Assembly: GCA_021014325.1 (NCBI GenBank)
Contig: CM037473.1
Location: 25,968,822-26,032,821 of the forward strand
Length of the DNA: 64,000 bases
DNA from: Plazaster borealis
Lineage: Eukaryota; Echinodermata; Asteroidea; Forcipulatida; Labidiasteridae
Reading direction: 5' to 3'
In this document: one piece after another, positions 10,901 to 25,900 of the stretch
Layout of the letters: every line of letters starts with the position of its first letter
How positions within the stretch are numbered: the first letter of the stretch is position 1
Translations under genes and position numbers: made by a program
Notes under the pieces: generated by a model
Seen by the model: the letters and a program-made list of their open reading frames with translations, nothing else
Told to the model about the DNA's origin: nothing
Database searches by the model: none

Positions 10901-13900
10901 TTCCCTCTCGTAAAACGCCTTGGCTGGGCCGGACAAGTTACTGAAGATGTTTTCCATGATTGCTTCAAGCTGGTCTGCTATTTCAGCTGTCAAGAATGAA
11001 ACAATTATTTTTTATTTTTTTACCATATAAATGTATTTTAATCATCTTCTTGATCAGAATATTTAGAACAAATTGAGACAATCTCAAAGAGACACTCACA
11101 GTGTAACTGATTACATGTTATGTATCGCAGGGGCAGGTGACTTAAAAACAAACATTTTGTTCAAGTTTATACCAGTTCACGGTAGTGCTGCAACGGTACA
11201 TTCGGTTAATCGGTCAACTGCTTGTTGAAACAGTTTACCCCTCATTGAAACAGTTAACCACTCGTTGAAACAGTTAACCGCTCATTGAAACAGTTAACCA
11301 CTTGTTGAAACAGTTAACCCCTTCATTGAAACGTTTAACCACTCGTTGAAACATTTCACCGCTCATTGAAACGGTTAACCACCTGATCAAACAGTTAACA
11401 GCTCGTTGAAACAGTGTGGCAACAATATTTTCAAAGGAAAACGATTATTCAAGAAGCTCCAAAAAGTTCAGAAAAATAATACCGCCGGTAGGCACTGAAA
11501 TTTTCTTTTCAAAATACTGACCCGAAATTGTTTAAGGAACAAATGGAGCGGCTTTGGTATAAGCTTCTTAAAGTCCCTACTTTCTTCTGAGCGTTTCTGC
11601 AATTGGGTTCCGCCATGTAGAAAAAATATTCACAACAAGAACTTGGCGCGTCATGGCCGAGCGGATAAGAACACCGGACTCAAGCTCTGGTATTTCTGAT
11701 CAGCAGAGTGTGGGTTTGAGTCCCAGTCGTGAAACTTGTGTACTTAAGCAAGACACTTAACCATTATTGCTGCGTTCTTTGGATGGGACGTAAAGTCGTA
11801 GGACCCGTGTGTTGTGTAATGCACGTAAAAGAACCCAGTGCACTTATCAAAAAGAGAAGATGTTTGCCCCAGTGTTCCTGATTTGATTGGCTGCATATTG
11901 CGCCACAGCACCTTGTAAACCATTACATGATGCTATGTAAAGGAATAGGTCTCATGCTTCAAAATGTAGCTCCGCATATCTTGCAGGAAAAAATTCTGAG
12001 CGCTTTGATACTCCCATCGGGTGTGATAAAGCGCTATATAAGAACTCAGTATTATTATTATTAATATTAAACTCAGATGAAATTCCAATACCAATTTGCA
12101 GAATCAAACGGTAGTCTGATTATGTATATGGCCAATTTATGGAACAAAACCCATCTTTAAAGGACTTACCGTCTCGATTCTTCGCATCCTCGTCGGTGAA
12201 GATATTTGTCTTCATGTTCCAGATGAGCTGATGAGCCAACAGCTGAGACTTCTGGGCCAGAATCAGAATCAGCTCTGTCACGTAACCAAACTGAAAACAA
12301 TTGAAATGAAGTGCGAAATTCAAATGTAGCATAATCGTGTTATTTATAGAGCAGGGAAAAAAATTATGAGAGATCGCCTTACATCACAAGGCCGGACGGC
12401 CACTTCAAGGTGAGGGCTACACTTAACTGATTTGGGCTACCGACCAAAATCAACTGCCACCAGGGGCACGTTGCCACCTACTTCTGGGGCTGAAACAGAG
12501 TTACCCCCTTCACAGTCCATAAGGACGTAGGCACGGGTATCATCCACTAGGAGCCTGGCTGGTAGAGCAGAATGCACTACTTTCCCAACTTTTTATGAAG
12601 CAATTATGGTTATGTGCCTTGCTCAAGGGCACAAGTGTCATGACCGGCACTCCGCTCGGCAACTTTACCTTTAAACCGATGTTTAAGCACTGTATACTCA
12701 ATCAAGTTAGGTTTGTGGAGACACTATGTAAATAAACTTTCTCTATGAGCTGTGGTGATTATGAACTTGGTGGTTCTGAGAAGAACTGAAGGTAGGGCCA
12801 TAGATTGGTAAATACTCCACAAATTAAAAAAAAATCTTGGTGAGAAGTACTGCAGCTGTTGATAGTCAAATCTATTTTGAGAAAGTATTCCTTTCGACGC
12901 AATATGGATTAAATAATTTTTCACCCCAAAACATTTGAATTTGAGATATGATTCATGCATGATTCAGATTTCTGAGGGTTGGTGTCCGTTCGCGAATGCT
13001 GCAGCCAGAGATGCAGTTGGTACCCGCTGTGACCTCACTAATCATGGATGGATTCGATGCTCGTATGAAAATACCGTGACAGTGTTTTGCTTTTTATTTT
13101 CAGCAAGTAGACACTGTAATCAGCTGGAACTTTCACATGTGACTTTTATTGTATCTTTCTGTGTAGTTTTGCCTATAAATCAGCATTACGTTGACAAAAA
13201 CCAATCTAGGACCCTACCTTTAAATCAATTGAACAGGCATAAATACGAGAAAGGTCGGAGGAAGTATCTGTGGTTATAGATGAAACTCACCGTGTCGTAT
13301 CTAACGGCCTGCACAAGCTGAGGAACGTAGAACAGCAACGACTCGGGAGGGTAGAATTGAAGAACCCTTGTGGCATACTGGGCCGTGATCGGATGCGGCG
13401 CAAATTGGTTGGAGAAATAGGAGAGAGCAAAGACTGGTGCCACCGGTGCCCAACATAAGGCGTAACTCAACTATAAGAGAAAAATTACGGTGCTTTTATA
13501 TTGCGGTCATTACTGGAGACAAACGGGCAAGAATGGTATTTAAAAACTGACAAGTAATAAGCCACAAGGGAAACTGACTGAGTATTTTATAAATCAATTT
13601 TTTGGGGGACAAAGACAAATTGATGAGACTGGGATTTGAACCTGTGACTTCTGGGTTTCCATTCCAATGCTCAACCATTGTATAAAAGCACCTTACACTA
13701 TTACTACCCCTGTTCATTGGGCCTAAGGCATTCCTGAAACCATCTCAACTCCTTTGGGGTATGCAGCACCGGTAGCCAAATTGGCCCACAGGTTGCTGAC
13801 CATTCATACTAACAACCTCTACCCTCACTGGTACACATTTACTCCTGGGTGAAGTACAGCAGTTATACATGTAACTAAGTGTCACACACCCAGTGTCTAA

Positions 13901-16900
13901 CCCATACTCTGATGACTCAGCCATCAGAACTTAAGTTCGATGCTTTTGACCGCTTGGCTACGACACGCTGGATTCCAACACCTCAACTTTGGAGAAGAAA
14001 CTCATTTTGCAATTCATGACGTGATCTAGATTGACATGTTTAGAACCTACCTCTGGTACATCAGCTTCAACACTATGCTCTGTAACCAGGAAGTGGATTG
14101 CAAAAGGTTGATCACAGACCACTGTTGGGTCCAGTCTAACAAGTCTGGTGACCTCCCTCACCAGGGCCTCGGAATTCTTGAACCTAAGAATGAACATAGT
14201 CATTATTATTTTATTCGACCAAAACAACAATAAAATATACATTTAATTTGCACCATGGATAAAGGATAGTATTTGTGTTTTACCCATACAAGCTTGGTAC
14301 CAAGCTTGGTGCCCAGCTCGGTGCCAAGCTTTGTGCAAACCTTGGTGCCAAGCTCGATGGTCTAGTGGAAAGAGACATCCTGTCTAGAATGGCAAAGGTC
14401 ATGGGTTCGAATCCCATCCATCCAGGTTATATGCCTGATGATTTTTTTTTATGCAGGACTCGGGAAAAGTACTGAGTATACAGTGCTTAACACACATCCG
14501 TGTATGGGTAAAAAAAAACCCAAACAATGCTTTTTAAAGGAACACGTTGCCTTAAAATCTCAAGAAATTTTGCTGTTTGGAAGTGTTCCATATCCTTATT
14601 AAGAGTTGTTCGTGCAATAACATGCCTTTAGTGTGTTATAATTAGTGAATGGTGATTAAAAAAAACCAAACATTGCCATCTGACCCCGAGATCTGCCCCG
14701 CGAAACGTATACGTATTTCCAGCCGTAAATACCACCGTCCATGTAATGGGCAAAATGCGCGACGAACAGTCGTTACGCTAGTGCCGTAGTCAGTGGCCTG
14801 GTAAACCAGTCAGATCTCCTTGCTCTATGGTCAGATGAAAACCGGGTAATAATCTCATTTTCTACCTCGCTCGCAACTTGTAAACCGAGCTAAGGCTAGC
14901 TCAGTATTGGGTCCAAAATATCCAGCCAGGTATTTGCAGAACGGCCAGCCGCATATTCAGAATATTAGAACACATGCAGTACAGGGAGGAGACAAACTAT
15001 CACATTTGGTTCACCTCCCTGTACTGCATGTGTTCTAATCCCCGGCTGGCTATATCGGGCCCAATACTGTGCTAGATTCAGCTCGGTGTTGGATATTTAT
15101 TGGAATAAAATAAACAGATGGTAATCGTAACATTTTTAATAAAATAATTGCTCAGTCGTAGTTCAACAGCTGCGACTGGAAATAAGACTAATAGAATTTG
15201 TCCGCCATTTATGGGAGTCAAAATCTTGACTCCCATAAATGGCGGAGCGTTTTGTTTCGCGAAAGTGAGCAAAAGCGAAGCATTTCTAAGGCACGTTTGT
15301 GTGGATAATTATATTCTACTTTTTAAACATCTTTCCGACCGTGCTCATTATACATCAAACGCTTGTTATAGCCCAAAAGCGCCCAACAGAGCCCAACCCG
15401 AAGGCAACGTGTCCCTTTAATCTGACCTGTTTGGCAGGCAGCAGGCAAGATTAGGTGACAGCTCCCACGCAAGTCGCACAAACTCCCGCCAGTTGCGTTC
15501 GTTGATCTGCTGCCCTCTCCAGCCAGCTAGCATTTCCTCTGTGGGGATTTTCTGCTCCTGTGAGTCCATTGGGTTGTACCATGTACATAGCCTCTCGATC
15601 TCATTAGACTAGTGGAGAGGGGAAAAAACAACAGGGGATGGGTGTAAAACCAGGGCTCGAAACTAAGATCTCAGGCATTGCAAACAGTGCTTCAATGCGA
15701 GTTGGTTGTCTTTATCGAGCTCAGAAGTTCTTACCTCCTGATGCTACCTGTATAAGACAACTATACGCCCCCTTATGGAGTACTGTTGTCACATTTGTGC
15801 CGGAGCTTCTGCCTGTCATTTATCTTTATTAAATAGAGTGCAGAAGCGTATTGTTAATCTTGTTGGTGAAGGGCAGGGATGAACGTTACAACCTCTTTCC
15901 CATTAGTCTTTTTGAGATATGGTGGACAGTATAGGAGTGTACTGTTTTGTTATGGTGCAAACGAACAAATTTACCCAAACCAAACAGTGCTCTAGTATTG
16001 TGTCCACCATATCTCAAAAAGGCTAATTGAGGTCTGTAGCCAGCCTCGGCTTTTCTACAGCAGACCTGCCAACCTTGTAAAAAAAAATTGAGTACCACAT
16101 TAGCGCAGCGGCATTAAAACCAGAAGCCTGTGCACGGCGACATAACCCAGAAGCCCAACTACATGTACATGTACTGTTGGCACTGTGTGTTCCAATTGCC
16201 TAGATCATAGATGTCACTCAAGGGGCAAACAAATTGTTAGGGCGAAAAAAAATTGGCCAGAGGTTCCCCTACGGGCGGTAAGCCCATTTTGACTGATTTC
16301 TGTTCCACTATCATGAATAAATCTCAATGAAAAACACAATTCAATAATGTACAAAATGTACTTTTCACCAAAAATTGGCCAGGGGTTTCCCTACGGGGGT
16401 GAGCCCATTTTGACTGATTTCTATTCCAATTACATATATTAATTTATATGAAAAGCACTGTTCAACAATGTTCCTAAATTATTAGTAACTTACTCGGCAT
16501 GCAAATAACTTGACAATAATAATGAGAAAGGTTCCATCTTTGGTTGCCCAGTAAACGGACAAACGAAAGCCTATCGTAGAATTGTCCAGTTCCACTTCAA
16601 TTCATCATTTGTTTCTCTTATAAAAAGATCACAGGCCATGAAATTCCCACTATTCTCCCCTAATAAAAGTAAAACTAACAGAAATGATGTATTTCCTTCC
16701 TCCATGATTAATCTGACACTTCGATCGGCGTCCATGTTGTACACTCAAGTATAATCACACGGCGATGCCGAACACGTGCGTTGTGTGCACGTACATCCAT
16801 GCATACGGCTATACAATGTACTGTGCCAGATTGACCGAAACTGGATTGCGCCATTCCCACCCCCTTTGTTACGCATTGGTTTATCAGTATTCCAGAGGGA

Positions 16901-19900
16901 GTAAGAGTTTAAAATATAATGTAGTTCTAAGCACAACCTCTTTTTTATCGAAGCACATAATGATCACTCAGATGCAGAGTGTCTTTGTCCGGTTGTTTTT
17001 GCACTTGGGGTCGAACGAATGACAGTTGAAGAAATTGAGAACAAAATTGTCCGTTCGTGCTGCAGTTTAAAAACACCGCGATTTAGATTTTGCGTCTTTT
17101 GCATATTTTCTGCATAAGTCTCGTACCGCCGTACCCAGATGTGAAAATGCGTACATGATACGCAAAATGCGTACAGGTTGGCAGGTCTGCTACAGATATT
17201 TCTATGGTAAATGTGCCACCAGTGTGTCCGACCTGGTTCCTCCTATCAGGATGTTTGAGCGTGAAACCAGGCTTTCTGCTTGCTCTCACCCATACACTCT
17301 TTGCTTTGCTGAGACGTGGAACATAGAGCCATTCCAACAGTTTTTTATTCAACGTACTGCATCTCTTTGGAACTCCTTGCCTGGTGCATGTTTCCCCCTA
17401 TCCTACAATCTATACTGTTTTAAGAGGAATATAAATTCCTACCTTCAGCTCCCCTGAGTTATGTTCATTTTAAATATTTTCTTCAAGTAGCCTCTTACCA
17501 TGAGTGAATTTTAGCCTTGTTTGGTGGCGAACTTGCATAATACATCAAACAAACCACAGGGATCGAATTTGAAACTGGACCACAAGCCCGAGGCCAGTGA
17601 TTTTAGCCCCGGGCCAGTAAACTCATGACCTGAAAAGTCCAGCAGTCTTGTGTTTTTCAATTGAATAATAGTAACTCACTGTAAAATATCTTTAACAAAA
17701 AGAAATGACGTTCAAATGTTGACTTTGAGTCTGGTAAACACAATTCCGTTGAGTATCAAAATAAAAACCCATAACACAAATGAGAAAATCTTCTCTTAGT
17801 GCTTGTTCAAATAAGAAAACAGTACATGTTAAAACTCTGTAGAAAACTTTCTTAATGAAGATTCTGGTCTTGTAAAATAAATTCTGGTCCAGTAAACATT
17901 TTGAGCTACAAGCCCTGCAGTCTTGTGGAATTTTATGCCAAATTCGAGCCCTGAATTAAAAAAACAAAACTTATTTATACTTGCTGCAAACATGGAGATG
18001 CAAACATGTAGCCCCAACTCACCAGTAAGGACATAATGAGTAAACGTCTCCTCATATAAGCTTTGGTGTACTTTAAGCCCAGGTCTCCACCCTTCCTAGC
18101 TGCGGATGACCTCTTAGATATCACAGACATGTTACTGCCTAGTGGAGTGGTGTTCATCCAGCCCTGGAGCTGCAGGCTCTGCCTCCCGCTGGTGAAATCC
18201 GTGCTGGCACGTAGGTCTGTCGGAACGGCAGAGAGGTTCCCAGAATCCGGCGAGTCTAAAAGTAAGAGGGTTGATATTAAACGATCATTACATCATTTAT
18301 TTTTGGAAGAGAAAACTAATTTCTATCCTCTAGTTTCCAATATTCCCACCACACATCCAACCTGAAATAGTTTAGTCACATTCTAAATTTTATCAACATG
18401 AAACGAAATTGAAATGACGATTTTCCATTAGCCAAAATCTCAGAAATCTACTCACGGTTTCACTGCGACTCTTATAAGCTGTTATCAGTAAAGTAGTTGT
18501 AAAATAAACATTCACCCTGGAACCCACTTCCCAAGGGCAGTGATCCTGACCCAAAAACCTAAAATAACCGAAATGCTGAAGAGCAGAGAGAAAGTCCGAC
18601 CGTTTCTTATTCTCAATATATTTATGGTTGATTTGTATGATTCAAAGTTGCTTTCATAATAACATTTAACACTGTTTCCCAATACTTCACATTATCAACA
18701 AGAAGCTGTGAAATTTTGTTGATATTTGTGTCAGTAAACTCACAGGCAGTGACACCCTAAACCACATGTTTACGCCTCATGATTTTTTGATCAGATAAGA
18801 AAGATCGTGTTGAAATCTGCCCATTTCCAAACCAGTGCGTATTGACCCGAGTTTGTCATAGGCAAACTCGGGTCTGCTTTTAATGGGTGATTCACGTAAT
18901 GACTATGATGATAAAACTTCAAATCACAGCATTTTCTTTGTTGATTATAATTAAAAAACATGAGTTTTTCAACCCCAGCCCCTTCTCCAACTATTCAGGT
19001 TGACCTGCATGATAACTACAAGGAATTCATTTTGTTAAAATAATCGTCATTTTTACCTTGTGCCTGTAGGTTGGGTACTTTCAGGTATTTCTTTTCAGCC
19101 AACACCAGGTGCCAGAACTTGAGCAATGTCGAGATGACTTCTTTAAGTTCCACTAGGGACTGTGTGGGACACATTGGCATCATGCTGGAACAAAGAACAT
19201 TGGATTCTTTAAAAAATTGACTCTTACTTCCAAACTGGAAAACGGCAGATAAACAGGTGCTACACTAGGCTATTAAAGGTATCGTACACGTTAGGTTATT
19301 GGGAGCAACTGTTTGTTTCAATCCTATATTGTTGTAGATATACACCATAAAACTAACTTGTGAAAATTTCATTTCAAAAGGTGGTAGTGTTTTTGAGATA
19401 TTGCCGAAAATCTGGAGCGGTTATGTCCACGCAGGAAGAATAATCTGCATTGGAATACACACTCTGAGAAGCAATACGACCCAATAACCCCAGGTCACCT
19501 CTTCCTGTTTACATGGTTTACGAATAATTTGACTATCAATAATAATGTAGCTCTATTGAGTAAACCAATTACTAATAACCATTGTAATTTTTTCACCATC
19601 AATGGGGGGGGGGGGAAACGTGCCCCTCCCCCTTAGTTGCGCCACATGCGTGACCTGTGTTACATGATTGGTCAGCACTATTTTCTCAAAACCATAATTG
19701 CTTTTCGTTGGGACGTGTCACAGGGTTTTGTCAGCCCTCTAGATCTAGTATATAACTAAATGTGGCCAACTGACCCCAGTCCTTCTGAATCCTTCACTTT
19801 GGAAACTGGATATAGAAAGATTTGGGACTGTAAGGATTAATGGAATAACTGCTTACAAAATCGGCCATATTTGGGCATCCATGGTAATGATTATACAGAA

Positions 19901-22900
19901 ATAATGATCGCCACAGGGTTTCAGAAAAAATTGATATAATTGTCAGTCAACATTTTTTTTTAAGAGGATGGAAAAGTCAAACCTGAAATAGTCAAAGACA
20001 GCAGCATAAATCCTCTCCCTAAGTACATTCTTGGCTGTTCCGTTTGCCAGCGTGTCCCCCTGCAGCAGCGACAGACCAATCGAGAGAAACCTAAATCGCG
20101 GCCCGATGGCTGCAATGTGCCGACAGAGGGCGCTGTGCTGCGAGCCCACACGCATTGAGAGTGAACGATGAACCATGGTGGTGAAGATCTCAACGAGGCC
20201 GATGCGGCTGTACTTGACACTCTCCAAACGTTGAGCAAGAAACTGTGGAGTTATTATTTAGTTTGATTAGCAACACATAACAAAAATGACACGCAAGGCT
20301 GAGAGTCATTGCTGATGAAAAGTCAAACTTGGATCCAGATATCTTAGGAAGTATGTTGAAATGATGGCATTTCCACCTTTGGATAACCCCTGGATTTAAC
20401 GGAGATCAAAGAGCAGGACTTGTTTTTATCTTGAGAAAATTGCAGCAATTGTTATCACCAGGCAGATATGAAAAAGTCTAAACTTAGATACAAATAAACA
20501 AACAAACAAACAAACACCCCAACAAGCAAACAAAAAACACATAGTGTTCCCTTTGCATATAGTGCAGATGGTTTTGTCTAAATTGCCTGTAAAAATTGCT
20601 CTATGTGACATGGCCTTTATGCATAGAGCATGCTTCATTTTTGAAAGGGCAAGGGCACCAAGGCGTTTTCTCCTTGGTAAAGGGCACCTCTATGAGAAAA
20701 TTGTAAATATCTATTGGAACAATTCAATAAGCCATTTTGAGATATGGTGGACACATACATGTACTATGACACTATTAGGTTTGGGTAAATTTGTCTGTAT
20801 ACACCCAAACCAAACAGTGCACTCCTATAGTGTCCACCATACCTCAAAAAGGCTAATGGGCATCAAGGCAATGACCGGGGGCAACAGAGGCAATTGACTC
20901 CGTGAAGCATCAGGCCTGTAGAGGATCCGTAGAGTAAAAAACTTACCATTGTCCATATGTCATGAGGTGCAGTGTTTGGAGGGTTAGGAAGGGGTACATC
21001 CTCTCCACTAGCTGCAGCTAGAGGGCTTGGTTGATCAGGGTCTGGGGAAAACATCCCCATCCTACGTTCAACAGTCATCTGCCAGGCTGCTGCCATCTCA
21101 CGCATGAACTACAAATTTTAAATCAAAATATCCAAAGTATCATGCTGTTATCCTTTTGTTAGCTTTGTCTTCTGTAGCAATTTTTTTTCTACTCTTAAAG
21201 GCACTGAACACGTTTGGAAATTGTCAAAGACCAGTATTCTCACTTGGTGTATCCAAACATATGCATAAAATAACAAGCCTGTGAAAATTTGGGCTCAATT
21301 GGTCATCGAAGTTGCAAGAAAATGATGAAAGAAAAAACACCCTTGTTGTACAAATTTGTGTGCTTTCAGATAGGAATAAAAACTTCTTGCAAGAAGTTTT
21401 TATTATTTTAGTGAGAAATTACCTTTCTCAAAAACTACGTTACTTCAGAGGGAGTCGTTTCCTACAGTGTGTTATACTATCAACAGCTCTCCGCTGCTCG
21501 TTACCAAGTAAGTTTTTATGCTAATATTTGTTTTGAGTCATTACCAAATGTGTACGATACCTTTAAGCTTTTTAGCAGTTACAAAAAAAATTTCTTCTTG
21601 TTTTAATAATCATTTAGTTTTTTGGTTTTTTAAATCCTCTTTTGATGTGGCTCATTGGATTGTTTTGTCTATAATGGCATTTGGAAAGCAACTGGATAGT
21701 AATTTGGTTTACTTTTTTGTGATCCTTCAGGTGTGTCACTGTCCTGTCTTTGGAATGTATTATGTAATCTGCTGAGTGTATATATTTTTATATCTCTTGC
21801 CTTTTGTATATAATGTATATTTTGATGATGTATTTGTGATGTTTAATAAATGAAATGATTACAAAAATATATATGTAAATCTAACTTTTTGCTGAATCTA
21901 AAATGGTTATAAGTAACCTGAAAGATGCAATCAGTCGACCTGATCAACCCTGCGATTGCACCCCAGAGCAAGCTCGAACAAAGGCCAATGGTGAACTAGT
22001 GGTTGGTTCATGACGTATGTAGCGCATGCTCACTGAAGATGAAGTGCGAACGACTCTAACCGAGCTATCTGTCATGTCATTGCGACCATAAAGATGGCGT
22101 CTATCGAGAACTATCTATAACACAATTATTTAAACAGTGTACAATTCCTGCATAAGTTTGGGTCAGAAACAAGACATGAGATAGGTACTTACATGCATTT
22201 CTAGGTCTGGTCTGGCGGCCAGAAGCCACTCCCAGCAAGCGACGGCAATCTCCATAATATGTGCTGTAAAGACACGTACAGGGGCCCAGCACAGATTGTG
22301 CAGTAAGTGACGATCCAATCCTAACATCAAGCAAATCAAAATGTTCCTCACATTATGGTCAAATTTGATTGCTTATGCACACAAAGTAGCTAAGCATAAC
22401 AAAACTATGCTTACCAGAATAAGGTTACCAGTTTTTGCTTAGCAGAAAACTGTCAAGCAATATTTGCTGCTAAGCAGCTCTATGAATTTGGGCCCTAGAC
22501 TACCAGGTATACACAGCTAAGCAGGGGAGTGATCATGTACAAAAATGTCAAATTTTAAACAGCTGGTTGTGGTCTACTCTTTGCCTAGCGATGATAGGAT
22601 TACAGGATTTACAGATTCTCAACTAAATGTATACCGACACAAGAGGGCCGCTTCTTTGGTTGCAAGTTCACACTATAAAGAGAGTTGGATGCCAAACAGA
22701 CAAGTCTTGAGTCCTCAATCCTCAAGTCTAAATCATGAGTCATTTGGGTAGAGTCCAAGTCCCAGTCACAAGTCACAAAGGTTCAGTCTGAGTCCGAGTC
22801 GCAAGTTACTGAACTTTTACAAGTTCCACAAACTAATCCAAAATTGACAGGTATATCAAGGTTTAAAGTTAACAGAAAAAATATTGTGGACTTTACTTCT

Positions 22901-25900
22901 CATTCATTATTAAAGGCACTGAACACGTTTGGTAATTGTCAAAAACCAGTGTTCTCACTTGGTGTATCCCAACATATGCATAAAATAACAAGCCTGTGAA
23001 AATTTGGGCTCAATTGGTCATCGAAGTTGCAAGAAAATGATGAAAGAAAAAACACCCTTGTTGTACAAATTTGTGTGCTTTCAGATAGGAATAAAAACTT
23101 CTTGCAAGAAGTTATTATTTTAGTGAAAAATTACCTCTTTCTCAAAAACTACGCTACTTCAGAGGGAGTGTGTTTTCTACTATAAACAGCTCTCCGTTGC
23201 TTGTTACCAAGTAAGTTTTTATGCTAATATTTGTTTTGAGTCATTACCAAACGTGTACGATACCTTAAAAAAAAAAAAAAAAAATAGCAATGTTTTCGTT
23301 TTATTTTTTGAAGACTAGCAGGAGGCTGGTTAAAATGTTAATGAAACCCTGCAGCTTACACCTCTTTGACCAGAAGAAGCCATTCAAAAGAAGATTTCCA
23401 CTATTTTGCAAGAAACTCATATGTTTACAATTGCTGTCGAGTCCCCGAGTCACAAACATCAAGTCCAAGTTCAATCTGAGTCCAGATGTCCGAGTCCGAG
23501 TAATTGATAATCGTGACTCAAGTCTGAGTATGAGTCACGAGTCATACAGCACTGCCAACACTCAAGATACATCATTCTCAACACTCAAACTTACCTTCAG
23601 AATATATCAGCAGTGCACACACTCTGAATATACCATTGGTCAGGGCTTCTTCTTTGCCGGTCTGGCAGGCTTTGGTCAGCTGGTCAATCAGTACTTTAGA
23701 CAAGCAAAGACCACCTGGACCAGCGTGCATATAGATGGCTTGCATGCCAGCGACCTACATGGGTCAACAGATCATTCAGATTTTGTTTCATAACGTTGAT
23801 ATAATAATAATATTCTTTGAGAGGCTAATCAACAATCAATCAATTGTTGTAGAGCGCCATCATTCTAGTTGCCTATTCCGAGGTGCTTAGCAAAGTGTAG
23901 GAAAACAATTAAGACAGTTTACGGAATTTCATGTGAAGATGACAAGTGCAATGGACTAAATGTAAGCAGACTCGAAGAGATGAGTCTTAAGCTGGTCAAG
24001 TGTACGAATTTGATAGGGAAGATCATTCCATATACTTTGTTACTTCTTTCAAAAAAATCTGAAGGCTCAAGGAGATTTAAAAAAAATCCTGGTATCAGGA
24101 AAAATCCAGAGAAATCACGCGCCTGCTTGGTAAGTCTGCTGCCCCCTAGTGCTCAAGGTCTCCCATTCCAGGCCCCAATTTCATTGAGCTAATTAAACAG
24201 CAAATATTGCTTAACTGTTTTCTGCTAAGCAAAAATAAGAAGGATACCAATCACAGATGGTACATGTGGAATGGTAATTTGGCTGGTTACCTTAATCTGG
24301 TTATCATAATTTTATTGTGCTAAGCACCCTTTTGTGCTTGAGCAGCTCTATGAAATTGGGCCGTGATGCACTTTTGGGCAACCCTGACATACTGCCTAAA
24401 AAAACAGTTACGAGCGATTTTTATTTGATGAGAGTCACTTACCTCCCCTGTGAACCTACTGCGGAGAGTCATGGCTGACACAAAGTTGCTAGAATCCCCT
24501 TTCGTACTATCCGATAACTAAATATAAAACAGAATAAGACTTTAAATATTATTCATAAATACCTGGGACTGTTTATCCATTCCGATTGGTCGAGAGGAGA
24601 TCACATGGCCATGTTTAAACGTGCGATATAATCACAGTTAGAAGTGATTAAACATGACGTAACCTTATTAGGTCGAGAGAGGGCCCTATCAGATGATTGC
24701 GCTGAGCACGCACATTTCAAAGCCCAGTTTAACTTTGTAGGGTGCAAATTTGGCTTGAGCAAGTTTGAAACTAGCACGTGATAGTTTGAAACTTTAGTGC
24801 GCAAGTTCAAAACTTTCGCGGGGAGCTACTTAGCTCTCAACATGGATAAACCACTGCAGCTGAGTCAAGGTGAACTGAGGCTAATTTTCAGATTTGTTCT
24901 GAACTTTTAAAGTATTTTTTTATGTTTATAACGCTTTAACTTACCCCTCCACCCATGGGGCCCTGACTGAAGCCTGCACATTGCAGTGCACTCTCTGTAG
25001 CGCTCTCAAGGCGTACACGCTGCGACAGACCATCAGAAGAGTTCTCCAGATGAATTAGATACTGCTGGATGTGGGAGCGTGTGACGGAAGGCGCCCACTT
25101 GGACGCCTCCTGAAAGATTCCACCGCAACGAGCTGAGAAGTCACGCATAATGCTCTGCCAGAAAGACACAAACAGAAGTTTGCAATAACTTTATCTAGAC
25201 ATGCTGCAAAGTATCCTCTTTTTTTCCTTCCTTGTGTGATTTTTGTTCAAGCCTTTTCTTTGGATGAAGAGTGCATAAAAAAAAGGCTAGCTATTTCAAT
25301 ATAAAAAAAGCCTGTCATGGCTGCGAAGACTGTGTAGACATCAGCGTGTCATGACCAAGCTGTCTAGTGCATTAAACTCAAGTTCTGATAGCTGAGTCAT
25401 TTGGGTGTGGGTTCGAATCCTGGTCATGACACTTGTATCCTACAGCAAGACACTTGACTATAATTGCTTCTCTTCATCCAGAAGTAAATGGATATCTACT
25501 CGGGTAGATAATGTTGATGTGAATGATAAGCAGTCTGTGAGCCCATCTTGCTGCCGGTGCTGCATACTCCCAAGGAGTTAAAATGGTTTCAGAAATACTT
25601 AGGTTGAACAGGGGTAAAATTATGGTAAGGCGCAGGGACAAGCATGGCTTGAAACAGCATATGATAAATACACATTATTGTTATTAGTAGTACTCCTTCT
25701 GAGCAAGCAAATATGCTAACCATTAATGTTACTTACCTCTCTGGATTCATTAGTATCCATTACAGTCAGCCGATACTCAGAGTTGGGTACCGGGTAGACA
25801 TCGGCCTCTTGTTTATTATCGCCGGTGACTGAGCGTGACAAGAGTTGTAGGATGTCCAGCATGGTCCACAAGACGCTGCCGTTCCACAACAGATGAGGAA

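Noticed and set aside
18063..18365. 100-codon plus-strand frame
   Set aside because: It is the complement of PI4KA exon 26 and its intron edge.
19600..19625. Runs of G or C (also 36,042, 49,548, 56,238, 56,488, 58,150) as regulatory sites
   Set aside because: Simple homopolymer tracts, common in this genome's repeats, with no associated motif. Only the long G-rich tract at 49,420 was kept.
23290..23793. 167-codon plus-strand frame
   Set aside because: It overlaps PI4KA exon 21 in antisense and a GAGTC repeat; there is no domain or splice context.
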